Shown here piece by piece: positions 26,430 to 37,520 of a stretch of 64,000 nt of DNA. Source of the stretch: Elysia crispata (taxonomy: Eukaryota > Mollusca > Gastropoda > Plakobranchidae). Numbering within the stretch: position 1 is the first letter of the stretch; every line of letters begins with the position of its first letter. Position numbers and translations under genes: made by a program. The notes under the pieces were generated by a model. The model was not told the origin of the DNA and did no database searches. It saw only the letters and a list, made by a program, of their open reading frames with translations. The stretch spans positions 143,501-207,500 of the forward strand of contig JAWDGP010004592.1 in assembly GCA_033675545.1 (NCBI GenBank). The letters are read 5' to 3'.

Positions 26430-26600
26430 TTAACGGTTAGGACGCCAGATGGCTCAAAAGGTAAAATGATGGACTGACGATCAGTGAGTTCTGCGTTCAA
26501 TTCTTTGTCAGTTCCTCTAGTGGGATTAGGCCTAGCTCTGCCTTGACAGACATGTATCCCTTGTCTAGGTTAAAGATTATAATCATTCATGAACAAGCAA
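26430..26600 (+). repeat. tRNA-derived SINE-like sequence
   Basis: TGGCTCAAAAG (26450-26460) fits the Pol III A box TRGYNNARNNG. GTTCAATTC (26495-26503) fits the B box GWTCRANNC. Their spacing of about 34 bases is that of a tRNA. The acceptor arms do not pair well, so a functional tRNA is unlikely. The following unrelated tail (TAGCTCTGCCTTGACAG) suggests a SINE body. Element ends were not defined. Confidence 0.5.
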
Positions 26601-27469
26601 CGTTCAATCTATTTGAATGTCGACTTTAGACTGAATGTACCCCTAGCTAGAAAGAAATTTGTGACTGCGATCTTAAAGTAGAACTAGAATATATACATCT
26701 AGATCTAGCACCGGGAGTTCAAGATTCGATTAGCGCTCGGGTTTTACATAAAACGAGTTGGAAATGGTATCTGTCTTCCGTCTGCTATTTGAAATATTAA
26801 AAGTTGGGAAAATACAGCAAATCAGGTACCCACGTAATGCTTGGAATCGCTCTGACAAAGCCAAGAAAACAGGAAGTTTCTATATGTTGTTAACATTTAT
26901 ATTCCACAATATTCAGGAAAACTCTCCCAAATACAAATCTAGGGCTCTAGTGTTGAAAATAAAATTGTTCAAACAAGGCTTTCTTGAACATAAAAAAATT
27001 CCCCTATAGTGAATTCGAAGAATCCGTGCTCCAGTGTATATTGAAATAGAAGAAAAACCTTGTCCTTAAGTTATGGTGTACGTAATTATTTCAGTTCACA
27101 GTCAACCTGGCATCCAGTCTCTTTTAAGCTTACCTGTCAAGTTTTGGATCAACTGTCAAGTTAAAGCCTGAGCTACATCAAAGCTTAAATAGGGGTCTTA
27201 AAACTTCCATGATCATCTATGGAGAAGCACATTTCATTATAATTATGGACGTTTGTTCCTTTATTAAAATAAAAAGATGTAAAATAGCCATCAGTGTAAA
27301 ATAAAATGAATAGAAAGAAATAAGTACCTTTAGATTGAAAGCCACAAGACCACTTTATAGCTCAAGACATAACTGGCATGAATGAGTGGCATGTCATTAT
27401 CTGAAAACGTAATCATAATAGAAAATTGTCTATGCTGATGTATACGAAAGTTTCATCAAGCTTTTTAGT

Positions 27470-27502
27470 AGAAATTTGTGTTTCATTGAAACACAAATTT
27501 CT
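27470..27502. repeat. Perfect 33-bp palindrome
   Basis: The arms AGAAATTTGTGTTTCA and TGAAACACAAATTTCT are exact reverse complements separated by one base, and are followed by a run of about 12 A. This would fold into a 16-bp hairpin in DNA or RNA. No gene is nearby. Confidence 0.85.
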
Positions 27503-27735
27503 ATTAAAAAAAAAAAAATACCTCCAAGGCTCATTTTGGTAAGATACAAAGGAATATACTTAAAATATGAGAAAAAAACTTTCTACTGATTGATTAAGAG
27601 GTAAATGCATAAGAAGTTCTAAATCTTCCTGTAAAATTTGCCCAATATGTGGCTCACTGTATTTAAGTAAAGGTCCATTTTTGATCATTTCATACATTCT
27701 GGATCTGTAACTTTTACTTGTAAACAAAGGTATTA

Positions 27736-27882
27736 AACTATTATGCAGATATCAGCCCAACTCACCCTAAACTTAAACTTGTATTTTGCTTTATGAATTT
27801 GATATGCTGAACACGATTTTGAAGAAAAATATAATTTTAAAGCTTAGGGTGAGTTGGGCCGATATCTACAATTATACCAAAA
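27736..27882. mobile_element. Fold-back MITE with about 27-bp inverted repeats
   Basis: AGATATCAGCCCAACTCACC at the left is mirrored by the reverse complement of the right arm, AGATATCGGCCCAACTCACC. Both continue as CTAA(A/G)CT. The arms are about 27 bp with two mismatches and enclose about 70 bp of AT-rich sequence. The unit has no coding capacity. Target duplication is unclear. Confidence 0.65.
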
Positions 27883-28033
27883 ATAGTCCCCTTGCGTCCA
27901 CACTAGCCTAATCATAATAAAAACAATAAAGTAGCCTATCACTTTGCATCAGTACAAGAACTAAATCTAGTGCTAGATTGGATTTAGATCTAGATGCCTA
28001 TCTAATGTGAGCAGATCAGAAGAACTGCTGAAA

Positions 28034-28036
<3 letters not shown>

Positions 28037-28109
<73 letters not shown>
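28037..28109. repeat. (TA)n microsatellite
   Basis: An uninterrupted AT dinucleotide run of about 73 bases, flanked on both sides by CTAGATCTAGA-type words. Confidence 0.97.
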
Positions 28110-28110
<1 letters not shown>

Positions 28111-30449
28111 TAGATCTAGATTAGATCTGGACTAAGTCCTTAGGTCTAGATTTAGACTAGTTTAAATTCAGGTTTTCCTAGGAGTAAGAGACAAGAGATC
28201 AGAGATTACACTATCTGAAAGAGGGAAGACAAACTCATATATATATAGTTCAGTTTTAGAAACAAGATCTCTATTTATAACTTTGTAGACCTAGATCTAG
28301 ATTTCTAAATCTAGAAGTCTATATCTACAATTACCTGGATCTAAAGCTGAAGACAGTGAAGTGCTTTGATGCAATCCAATTGGTCAGCACAAGCAAACAC
28401 AGAACAGGTTAGATTTAGAAATCTAAAGGCCGAAGAAGCCTCCTCTAAATGATTTAGCGAGGTTCCTCGTCTAATAGCGTTACATGTAGATCGAGTGGTT
28501 TGATTTAGATCTAGAGTCCCAGATGTATGTTCTAAATCTGTTTGGATTCTATAGTATTAGTTTTGTTACACACCAATGAAATAAGCCTAGTATGCCACAC
28601 AGTTATATGTAGACCCTAAAATAGTTTTAGAATTATATGTGTTTTCACTTTACCAATATCTTTTTAGAGATCAACAGCTATTATAAAAATTTAATATTAC
28701 AGTGTGTATTATTAATATTTGCTAAATTAATTGATTTGCGCAATATTTTTAATAGATAGTTATGCTAATTGACTTTTTCTCTATTTTGACTTATAACATG
28801 CAAACGATTCTGGGCGTGAGGTAAGTAAAAAGTTCTCCTCTCTAACTGGCTTAGAGAACCGAAACTCGAGTCTTTTTTTTTCTGTGCGACTAAAACAATC
28901 TTGACGACAATTTCTGCTAGTGCAAAGCTTGAAATAATCTAGATCTTATGTTTAGATCTCGATCTTGAGGAGTCTAGATTACATTTAGTCTGAATTATCG
29001 AATGGTATTTCAAAAGTAACCCTTTTTAATCTTTTTCTTTCATCTTTTTATCTCTCTAGATGTAGATATTAGATAGGCCTGTATGAATCTAGATCTAGAG
29101 TCTAAATTTCTAGATGAAGTTTTTAACTAAGCCTAGATATAGACGTGGAGTGATTTGTTTTCACAATTTGATTGATTGCAAAATTATGTTTAGAATGAAG
29201 GAAAGCGTGATAATTGGGAATGGTTTTGAAAGAGGCGTCAAAGTCATTTTCAAAGCCCTAATGCTTTAAAAGTCTTTTTTGTACTGATAAGTTAAAACGA
29301 ATTTCCCTGACTTCAAATCTAAACTCTGCAACAGAAATATTAGTGATATTTATTTACAGTTTAAGTAGACCCTACTTGCCCATAAGCGTGGGTCATTAAT
29401 TGTTCAATTATTTACTGCACAGCTGTCGTGACGTTGTAGATCATCTTAAATTTTGGTAGGACTTCTGGTTGGGTTTATTGTTTAGTATATGAAGATATGA
29501 TATAGGATATAAGATGTTGTAGTTTTTTAATCAGTATTTCATTATTAGAAAACTATTTATACATACAAAAATCAAGTGCAATATTTTTCTATGGCTTGAT
29601 CAAACAAAGCCCTCTTTAGTTACAATAGTAGAGGTACTGCACCCATTGAGAAGTCCTTCCAAAATTTTCAATAGATAAACGCAGCTTACAAGTCTTGAAC
29701 TAGTTTAACTTTGAGTTGCAATTGGCTTCTTGGGTCGTGGCTTTCTCATATTTCTGCACTTTTGTAATCAAGCTTATAATCATTATTGTTTGAGAGGGGG
29801 GCTCTGTTTTTTTTTCCATTTTTCTTAATCCCTCAAAGTCTTTCAACTTTCCCCTCTCTCTTTCTCTTTCTATTTCTGTCTTTCTCCCAGCTCTCTGTCA
29901 CGTACTTGCAGATCTTCTCCTGCGTGAAATCTCTTTTACTTTAGGTTTAAAAATCAGCCCCTTTGTTTTAAATATATTTTCATGCCTTAGGGATGCACAA
30001 AATTTATTCTTCTGAATTTGAAGTTGAAATTCATGCAAGCCCTTTATTTTTCTATTTTCTATTTTAGGATTGCATGATGACAGATGGTGAGAAAATTAGT
30101 GAAAATTTCAGATAAATATTAACAATGAACTTTATGATTCAAAACATTTTAAAAGGATGCTTAAAATATTCAGAAGATGATATTGAGAAACCATGATTTA
30201 ATAATGATGAATACATGTAACAAAGATTCCCTAAACTTCTACAGCAGAAGTCTGAAAGTAGGAGTAGGTATAGGTATTTCAATCACTGTGTATTCATTTC
30301 TAAAACTAGGAGAGAAAATAATTCCTCAGGATTTTTTTTTAAATGCCAATGTCAATGAAAACTTATTTTTACATTAGTTCAAAAGTACCTGGTGATCACT
30401 GTTAAAATTATTGACATTAAAAGTTATTGCTTAGATTTAACTTATGACT

Positions 30450-30770
30450 AGGGCTTGTCATAGAAAAGGGAGTAGAAATGGAGCAGCCAGGGAGATGGTG
30501 GTAAAGAGAAGAAAGAATACAGGAGAATATTAGAAGGAGAAAGAAGAGATGACTGCAAAGATGAGAGCAAGCACTAGCAAAAGAATGACATATTGGATAA
30601 AGCTGAGGGAAGGGAAGAAGAATAGCAGGGTAAAGAGATTGTTTTGAGATGAAGAAGGAGCAGCAGATGAAGGAGAAGATTGGGGCACTAGGAATCCTAA
30701 GTGTAGGAAATTGTCCTAAATCAATAGGGGAAGGAGGAGAAGAGGGCAAGTCTAAGTGGAGAGGACTGGA
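30450..30770. other. Purine-rich tract, no gene seen
   Basis: About 320 bases are strongly biased to A and G on the plus strand (runs of GAAGAAGG, GGGAAGGG, AGAGAAGAAAG) without a clean repeat unit. The opposite-strand reading frame through it is Ser/Pro-rich low complexity and is not credible as a gene. The tract lies between the two putative upstream exons of the plus-strand gene. Confidence 0.5.
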
Positions 30771-31307
30771 AATAGCTATATAAAGGGATTTTTTTCTAAT
30801 TGTATTTTTGCACGAAAAACTCAGAGAAAAAAGATATTTAGAAAATTGGTATTAAATACCTTAACATCAAATTGAAATCTAGGAGAGACCAATGAAGCTG
30901 ATTTTCCCTTTAATAATGGGCATTTATCTCTAGATTCTACTTTGCCGACTCAAAGAAGGTCCATATATATATATATATAGTTATGGTGGTTTCATTTCTG
31001 TATGTCTGTCTTGCTTTTATGCACTTAGTGCATTTCAAAACTTACATTTTCATTCAGAGGCTATTAAGAGAATGCAAGCACTGTGTTGGTAGCTGTTATT
31101 TACATTTGCTCTTTTTGTTAGGCCATGTGAGGCACGAGGCATGAAATTTATGAAAAACACTTTGTATCCCAGCGACCTTGAGCTTAAAGCCTAATAGTGG
31201 TGCTTTAGATCAATACACGTATATATATGCTAAAAGGTCAGAAAACATTTGACATTTTCTCATATTTTTTTTTCTTTTAGCAAAAATTTCTCTTAATTTT
31301 TTTACAG

Positions 31308-31546
31308 GTTTTCTTGGCATCAGTTCGCCAAAGGAATTATTTGAGCTGTTTATTGTGACCATGTCAGAGAAGCTCTCAGCTTTTTTCAAAGGTGAAGAGA
31401 GCACCGTCAAACATCCTCGAGGAGTTGGATTCATTGCTGTAATGTATGATGTGAAATCTCAGTGGCGTAGTGTAAATGCAGGGTATGGATATTTTGTTTT
31501 TTTAATAACACAAGAAAAAGATCAGGAAAATTTTAACGGACATTGA
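31308..31546 (+). CDS. Short upstream ORF or coding exon ahead of the 311-aa ORF
   Basis: An acceptor (TTTTTTTACAG) at 31307 opens an exon that is coding in one frame to TGA at 31544. The first in-exon ATG at 31361 gives 61 aa (MSEKLSAFFKGEES). The frame is open to the acceptor, and a 19-base candidate exon at 30068-30086 containing ATGATGACAGATG would join in phase to extend it to about 83 aa. The TGA is only 15 bases before the ATG of the 311-aa ORF. A possible donor (GTATGG) after VNAG at about 31483 would instead splice this exon to something downstream. The phrase AVMYDVKSQW faintly recalls the first strand of EVH1 domains, but I do not claim that assignment. Function unknown. Confidence 0.4.
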
Positions 31547-31561
31547 AACTACCAAATCAAA

Positions 31562-32497
31562 ATGAGTGATCCGTACAACTGCCAACCGTTCTTGGTTGGT
31601 TGGAGTTCACCTCTATCAGATTTGACCTTGGCATTTTTCTATGATTGTTATATTCTTCTCAGGACTCTATTTGACATTTTAAAGATCATGATATGCGTCA
31701 TAAATCATACCCTGTTCATCCTTTACACGCTGATAAGTGTGCTTATTTGTAATAGTATTTATTATTCTTCATGGGTTTCTGTGTTTTTTATTCGTGGTAT
31801 TTTGGGCTTGGAGGATAAATCTACCAGTGCCTTTTGCTGGCTGCTTGCTATTGTTTTTGTGTATTTCTACTACGAACACCAGCATCATATGCTGTTTACT
31901 TCTCTACCAAGGGGTTTAAGGTTTCAAGCACAGCAACAAAATAACCTTCTTCGCAGGTTGTATGGGATGTTAGTTTTCAGACCTAGTTCCACTAGGCAGC
32001 GTGTAACACAGTACGAGCAGAGCTCAGCTATGGTGAGGGAGAACCAACGAAATGCAGAAGCTGAGATAGAGCCCATAAACAGGCAACTTGAGGCTCAAAA
32101 TGTTCTGAATGAAAATGAGGAGAATTTTCTCGTGGAGGCTGATCATCGACGAGTTCTTCACGATAACCGACACAATGTGGCTCTCGAGAATGGAGCAGAC
32201 AGTCAACGAGCCCAGATTGAAAATAGACGAAATGTTGAGCGTGAATGTCACAATACCCAAACTCGTTTGGAAAACCACCGCAACTGCACTCAAGAGAGGC
32301 ATCGTTATTTTCTACGGCAAAGAAGATCAATGCCTGGTCTTAATAATTCACATGGGCAGGATGGATTGCAATCATCTTTGTCAGATTCACAGAACAGGCT
32401 TCCATTGAGTGGGTCTCATCTTGTAGAAACTGTTGATGTAAGACAACTGCAAGGTGTCCACAGGAGAGAAGAGGATTTACTGCTTAATCAGTTTTAA
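31562..32497 (+). CDS. Unrecognised multi-pass membrane protein, 311 aa
   Basis: An open frame from MSDPYNCQPF to TAA. Residues 20-110 are hydrophobic with about three membrane spans (FYDCYILLRTLF, LFILYTLISVLI, FCWLLAIVFVYF). Residues 115-265 are highly charged and Asn/Arg/Glu-rich, with a degenerate repeat of the form (E/D)Nx(R/H)xN: ENQRNAE, DNRHNVA, ENRRNVE, ENHRNCT. This likely forms helix or coiled coil. A Ser/Leu-rich tail follows. No RING, enzyme or other family signature is seen. YFLRQRRS loosely resembles YSLRSRSS in the neighbouring RNF26-like protein, so a diverged RING-less relative is possible but unproven. Poly(A) signals AATAAA occur at 32644-32649 and 33014-33019. Length and composition make a real protein likely. 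Confidence 0.6.
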   Translation: MSDPYNCQPFLVGWSSPLSDLTLAFFYDCYILLRTLFDILKIMICVINHTLFILYTLISVLICNSIYYSSWVSVFFIRGILGLEDKSTSAFCWLLAIVFVYFYYEHQHHMLFTSLPRGLRFQAQQQNNLLRRLYGMLVFRPSSTRQRVTQYEQSSAMVRENQRNAEAEIEPINRQLEAQNVLNENEENFLVEADHRRVLHDNRHNVALENGADSQRAQIENRRNVERECHNTQTRLENHRNCTQERHRYFLRQRRSMPGLNNSHGQDGLQSSLSDSQNRLPLSGSHLVETVDVRQLQGVHRREEDLLLNQF

Positions 32498-35400
32498 TTA
32501 TTCAATGCCACTTGTGAATTTTTTATGTCTTTCACCTTTTCAGTATTATGTTTGAAGTTTGGGGTGTGAGCCAGTTATTTTTTTGTTTTTTTTCTCTGAT
32601 TTGCAATATTTTTTTCTCAACTTTCTGAATGATCATCTACCAGAATAAAAAAAATGTTGTTTGTGAGCTAGTTGAATTGGATATAAATCTGGTCTAATAC
32701 ACAATTTCTCAGATAAGATATTGCTTTGGGCATCTGTGAAAAGTCCTCCACTCATTGCTAGCATTGACATACCCATCTCACTGATGACAAAAGGTGTGTC
32801 TTAAATACATATAAATGTGATCAGTTTACTGTCAAAGATGAATATTATGTTTTTCAAGGTTTTCAAACAGGGGCTTGTATTTTGTAAGATTAACATTTAT
32901 ATTCAGTATAAAGCTAAACCATCTTATCATAGAGTAATTTTTTTAAAAATGAAATACCCTTTTTTAATATAATTTCAGACTTTTTTTGTTAGTGTAATGT
33001 GATTGCATCATGAAATAAAAGTCAAATTTTAATGGGTATTGAGAAATCTTTAGATGATAATGTAAGTATCAAGCCCACTGTTTTATGTATACAATGTAGG
33101 ATTTGATGAGGGTTTTTATGGATTACAATGTGGGATAAGAAGAGGGTTTTTGGTTGTGTGTGCAGGGGGAAAGAAGAGAGGGTTGCTGCATTTTTCTCTT
33201 AGAACATACATCTTGTACTAGTCTAGCTTGCAATCAATGTACTAGATTACGATGGCTTCAGTATCTGAACTAATTGGACATTGGAAATGTCTTTACTTAT
33301 ACCCTCATACAGTTATGTTTTCAGCATGAGTTAACTTAGCAAACTTCAGTCTAGTTAGCCTCTCTGGCCTTAGTTGTCTGGCGATCTTTCATTGACAATA
33401 TTCAACTCAGAGTTTAATGAAAAAGGGCTGACCAATTTTCTTCAAATCAGGTAGGTTCAAGTATATACAGTCATTTGCAATAGCCTTAACTGTTTACAGA
33501 AGTTTTTAGCATATGGCTAGATCAATTACAAAATTGTACCCCCTTCTCTTTATTACTTCTCACACTTACCACATATACTGGTTGCAAAAAGAGATCTGGG
33601 AAAACAAAATTAGCAGAGTTTGCTCAAACCTATGAGTGTCAACATGTTGAATTATGACATTTGGGTTGATGAACATAATAATAGATTCAGGCAAAATGTA
33701 AAGTTCTGTTAAAAAGGAAACTATTTCAGACTTAAATAATGTATTGAATACGAGAAATGTTACATAAGTGTTGTGAGCTGTACTTCTTTTATTAAACAGT
33801 CCCAAACTAAAATAACTTATTTGATAATTTTTTTAGAAGGCAGAAATTCCGAAGTTTAATCTGCAATTGTTCTTTTTTATAGAAATTTATTACTCACAGT
33901 AAGATAAAGAGCAAACTATTAACATTAAATGACTTTTTTATTCACAATATGTGTGTCTCTAGAGATGTCAAATGATATTTTCTTACCTTTACAAATGAAA
34001 AATATTACATTTACATATCTGCATATTTGTTGCTCATCTGCGCATGAGTGTTTGTTTTTTTTTTTTTCAAATATACTGAACATATCTAAGGGTTGTTGTT
34101 GACTTTTATTGTAACGGCTTTTGCATTTAGTGTATATTTTAAACTTGTTAGTTATTTTGGATATTCAATCAGACTTAAACTAAAATACCTCTCTATAAAT
34201 AATAAATTGAACTACTACATATTTTAACAAAATATAATAAGAATGTTTAGTTTTTTTTGTATTTCTTGAAATTATAAGGTACATCAAATTTTAAATTGTG
34301 ACATTTTTTTTTCCAGCTGGACTCTTAAGATGAATTGCAATTCTGTGTTAGGGAGTGAAGTTTTGAATAATAATTTCATGGATATACCTGTAAAGGTTTT
34401 AATCTGTATTTTGATGAGCTCCTTAAAGCAGTTTTATTTCTCAAGTTCTGGCCTCTTTTTGAAATGTAAAAAAAAAATACTTTTCTTCAAATGGGTGATA
34501 GTTCTGTGGAACTTTGAATATTTTTACACGGCAAGAGGACTTCTGAAATGAAATGATATTGACATAAAATGACATTGTGACTGACAAAGTGCTAACAGTG
34601 ACAAGACTGCAAAGTAAAATCAAAGGACAATTTAAAAATTGAGCTGAGATAAGGCCTAAATAGTTGGCTATCAAAACGGAACAAGACCATGATGTCAGAT
34701 GATTCTAAATCTTTCCACCAGAATAATCGAAAGTTCAAGGCTTTGGGTTATCCAGGTCCATAAATTCAGAATTTGGTTAGAAATAAAGAAAAGTCAATTT
34801 CTTTGGTAAAATGGTGTAAGAAAAAGTTTTGCATTTCACATTTTTTTAGTCGACGAAACTGAGGGATCTCATTATAGTTTGTTTGCTTTACTGGTTTTAA
34901 AGGTATTTTTTGCCATCTCTATATGCTTTGATCAATGTTTATGAGTTTATTGTGTTTATTTAAAGAGCTTCATTTGGCATATACATGTTGAAGGTCGTAT
35001 TGTGTCTACAAGTGGTAGCTGCCTAGAGGCTGCCGGAGCTATGCCATAGAGTGGGTGGCCGGGAACCGTAACGGGTTCATGTGCCATTATGATGCCCTAA
35101 CAACCTGTAATCCTCAAGTTTGTGGTGGCGCGGTCCATTATGTAGTGATTATTTCACATCTGAAAAGGTGCTTCCTCTCCCATCCCCTTCTTGGTGAGCT
35201 CTCTTCCTCTTTCTCTCAATGATGATGGGTACGATAAACCCTTCTTTCAAGTTTGTGACAATCCATAAATAGCTCTGAAGCTAATTGCAAAATGAAAAAG
35301 ACTTTCTTTAACACTGACTTCACCTTGCTTAAGGTATATTTAATTGCATTTATAGTTTGGTTTTGTCCAAAAAAGAGGAACACATAAAATGTAATGCATG

Positions 35401-36654
35401 CACAGGTATTATCATTTTTAGAATGCTTGTTAACTTTCCCTTCAATTTCAATTCTAAAACTATGAGCATATTCATAAATTTAGTCACAAGGGTTTGAATT
35501 AAGTATATATGTCCATCCAAACCAGTTTCAACCTTGCTGGCTGTGAGTGACATCTTTTCTGAAGATGTGTTTAGGGGAATTGTGATATAATTGTATGCAA
35601 CAATAGTTTTATAGGCCGACTTTTACATTTGATATCATTTAGATAAAGACCAAAGTGAAATCCTGTTTGAAATGCAAAGTATTTACTGGAAAACATTTTA
35701 CCATGACATCACTTTTTAAATCACATTTTTAGAAGAAAGAAATATTTATTATGCTTTTGATTCAATATACCTTGGTTGTGAGAACCTTCTTTAAGGTGTA
35801 ATTCATTGTTCCAACACTTCATTCACTCTATGGAATTAAAAAAAAAAAACTTTTGATATTTTTTTCTATTTATTTTCAAATTCAATGAAGTATGAAGCTT
35901 CAATCATAGTATGACTTTTTATTTGAGTGTTAACTTTTTTTTTAAATGTTTGGTGCCATACTAAGACTTACCTAAAAGGATGGTTAAAGTTTTATCCTGT
36001 AAAATTTTATTTTACAAACTATTATTGTGCTGTGCCTGTCTTGCTGCTATATGTACTTTATTCAATATTGTTGCCTTTTGTAGATTTCATTAGAATCTCT
36101 AATTTCTACAATTCTACATGTTTTGAAATCTTTTACATTTTTTTTATTCTAATAAAAGATTTGAGATCTGCATTTTTCAGCTTTAAATATCTGTGCAAAG
36201 AGTACAAATTCATTATAATGGCACAGTTCCTAATAAATGTATTCTATGATTTTATTAAATAAGTTTGAAAGCATTTTTGTAGGTTTCTCTGATTTTTTTT
36301 TTTTTTTTGTTTATTTCTTTGTTTGGTCTTTATCCCTAACAGCATTTTCTTTGCTAAACTTTTCATTTTTGTAATATCAATATTATAGTTCATTACCAAA
36401 AACTGTTAAAATTCATTACATTGCTATATTTTTTCAGTTATATTTCAAGGTAAATAAAATGTTGTCCCGTCAAAGATTTTGGTCTTTTCTTATTAAAATC
36501 ATTTGTGGTGGCCTACAAATGTAAGGCTCAATGATGAGTGTGTACAAATTGTGATACTGAAGGCCAAATAAATTCCTTGTATAAAAAAAAATAGGGAGTG
36601 AATTTTAGTATCTTAATAACAAATAATTGGCTGATATTTGATTCAATATCTAAC

Positions 36655-36760
36655 ATAGGGTTGGGGAACGAGATACTGAAAAAAAAATTTGAAGTTGGAG
36701 AAAGTTTTTATGCAGAGTTGCAGATATCTTTGCAAAAAACACCAAAAATGTTGCTTTTGG
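36655..36760 (+). repeat. Dispersed repeat, copy 1
   Basis: The stretch containing GGTTGGGGAAC, ACTGAAAAAAAAA and TATGCAGAGTTGCA with a following ACACCAAAAA is matched, on the opposite strand, by 44040-44135. The two copies lie about 7.4 kb apart in inverted orientation and are diverged, so this is an interspersed element of unknown class. Confidence 0.55.
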
Positions 36761-37149
36761 ACTTTTTACATGATAGAAAAATCGACGATGCTCACAAGAT
36801 GCTGTAAAGTGGACAACCTTGAAAATTTTTTTTCGGTTGGAAGCCCCGTAGTTCAAAACCTTGTTTTCCAATATAAGCCTAAAAATCCACCCTATGTATA
36901 AGGGACACACCTGAGGAACCTGGTTTTAATTGACACTGTAACAAGTGAAAAGGCTTTTGATTAAGTACGCGAAACTTTATTCAGTGAGGGTTTGGATTTC
37001 ATAAATCATTGAAATTACGTACCTGCCTGGTGCAAAAATAGACCTTTGGTAAATTGCCCAATTGAAGCAAGGTTATCAAGTAACCAGCAGCTTGCTTACA
37101 CATCTTTCTTAGAACTGGTCTAGAGGCAATGCAATTGCAGTACAGATAA

Positions 37150-37520
37150 TTATGAACACAGAAAATAATCACAAGTCATGATAATTGGTTGACATAGCAA
37201 AATTTTATTAACAATACAATTGTAATGCAGGTATGTACACATACAGTTATGATAGTCATCACAAATCTGACATAAAATTTTATTACAAAGACAATTGTGA
37301 TACAGATATGTACACATACAGAAATGACAAGTCAGGATAAATCGTTGACATGACCAAAATTTATTAACAATACAATGGGTATACAGATAATGATATGTAC
37401 ACAAAGAATGATGACCAGTCATGATAAGTGGTTGACATAAACAAAATTAGCAATGCAATTGAGACTAATAGTGATATGGACACGTATGATAATGTGAAGT
37501 CATGATTATTGATTGACATA
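37150..37520. repeat. Diverged tandem repeat, about 84-bp unit, four to five copies
   Basis: Blocks resembling AAGTCATGATAATTGGTTGACATA...AAATTTTATTAACAATACAATTG...GATATGTACACA recur near 37172, 37254, 37330, 37413 and 37498. Copies have substitutions and short gaps, so the array is old. Confidence 0.7.

Larger units (their letters stand above)
25016..31307. other. Noncoding interval between divergent RNF26-like and 311-aa ORF genes
   Basis: This holds the 5' UTR and promoter of the RNF26-like gene (start site not resolved; several minus-strand donor-like sites lie between 25424 and 26275) and possible 5' exons of the plus-strand gene. A strong GTAAGT donor occurs at 28821, and a 19-base exon candidate lies at 30068-30086. 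Also present are an imperfect local duplication at 25690-25775, a tRNA-derived SINE-like stretch, two fold-backs, a (TA)n tract, many AGATCTAGA-type words (27,960-29,150) and a purine-rich tract (30450-30770). No protein-coding gene is evident. Confidence 0.5.

Noticed and set aside
34317..34551. Possible terminal exon for the 31.3-kb short ORF (acceptor at 34316, phase-compatible)
   Set aside because: The joined peptide has no recognisable domain and Lys/Phe-rich AT-driven composition. One matching phase out of three is weak evidence.
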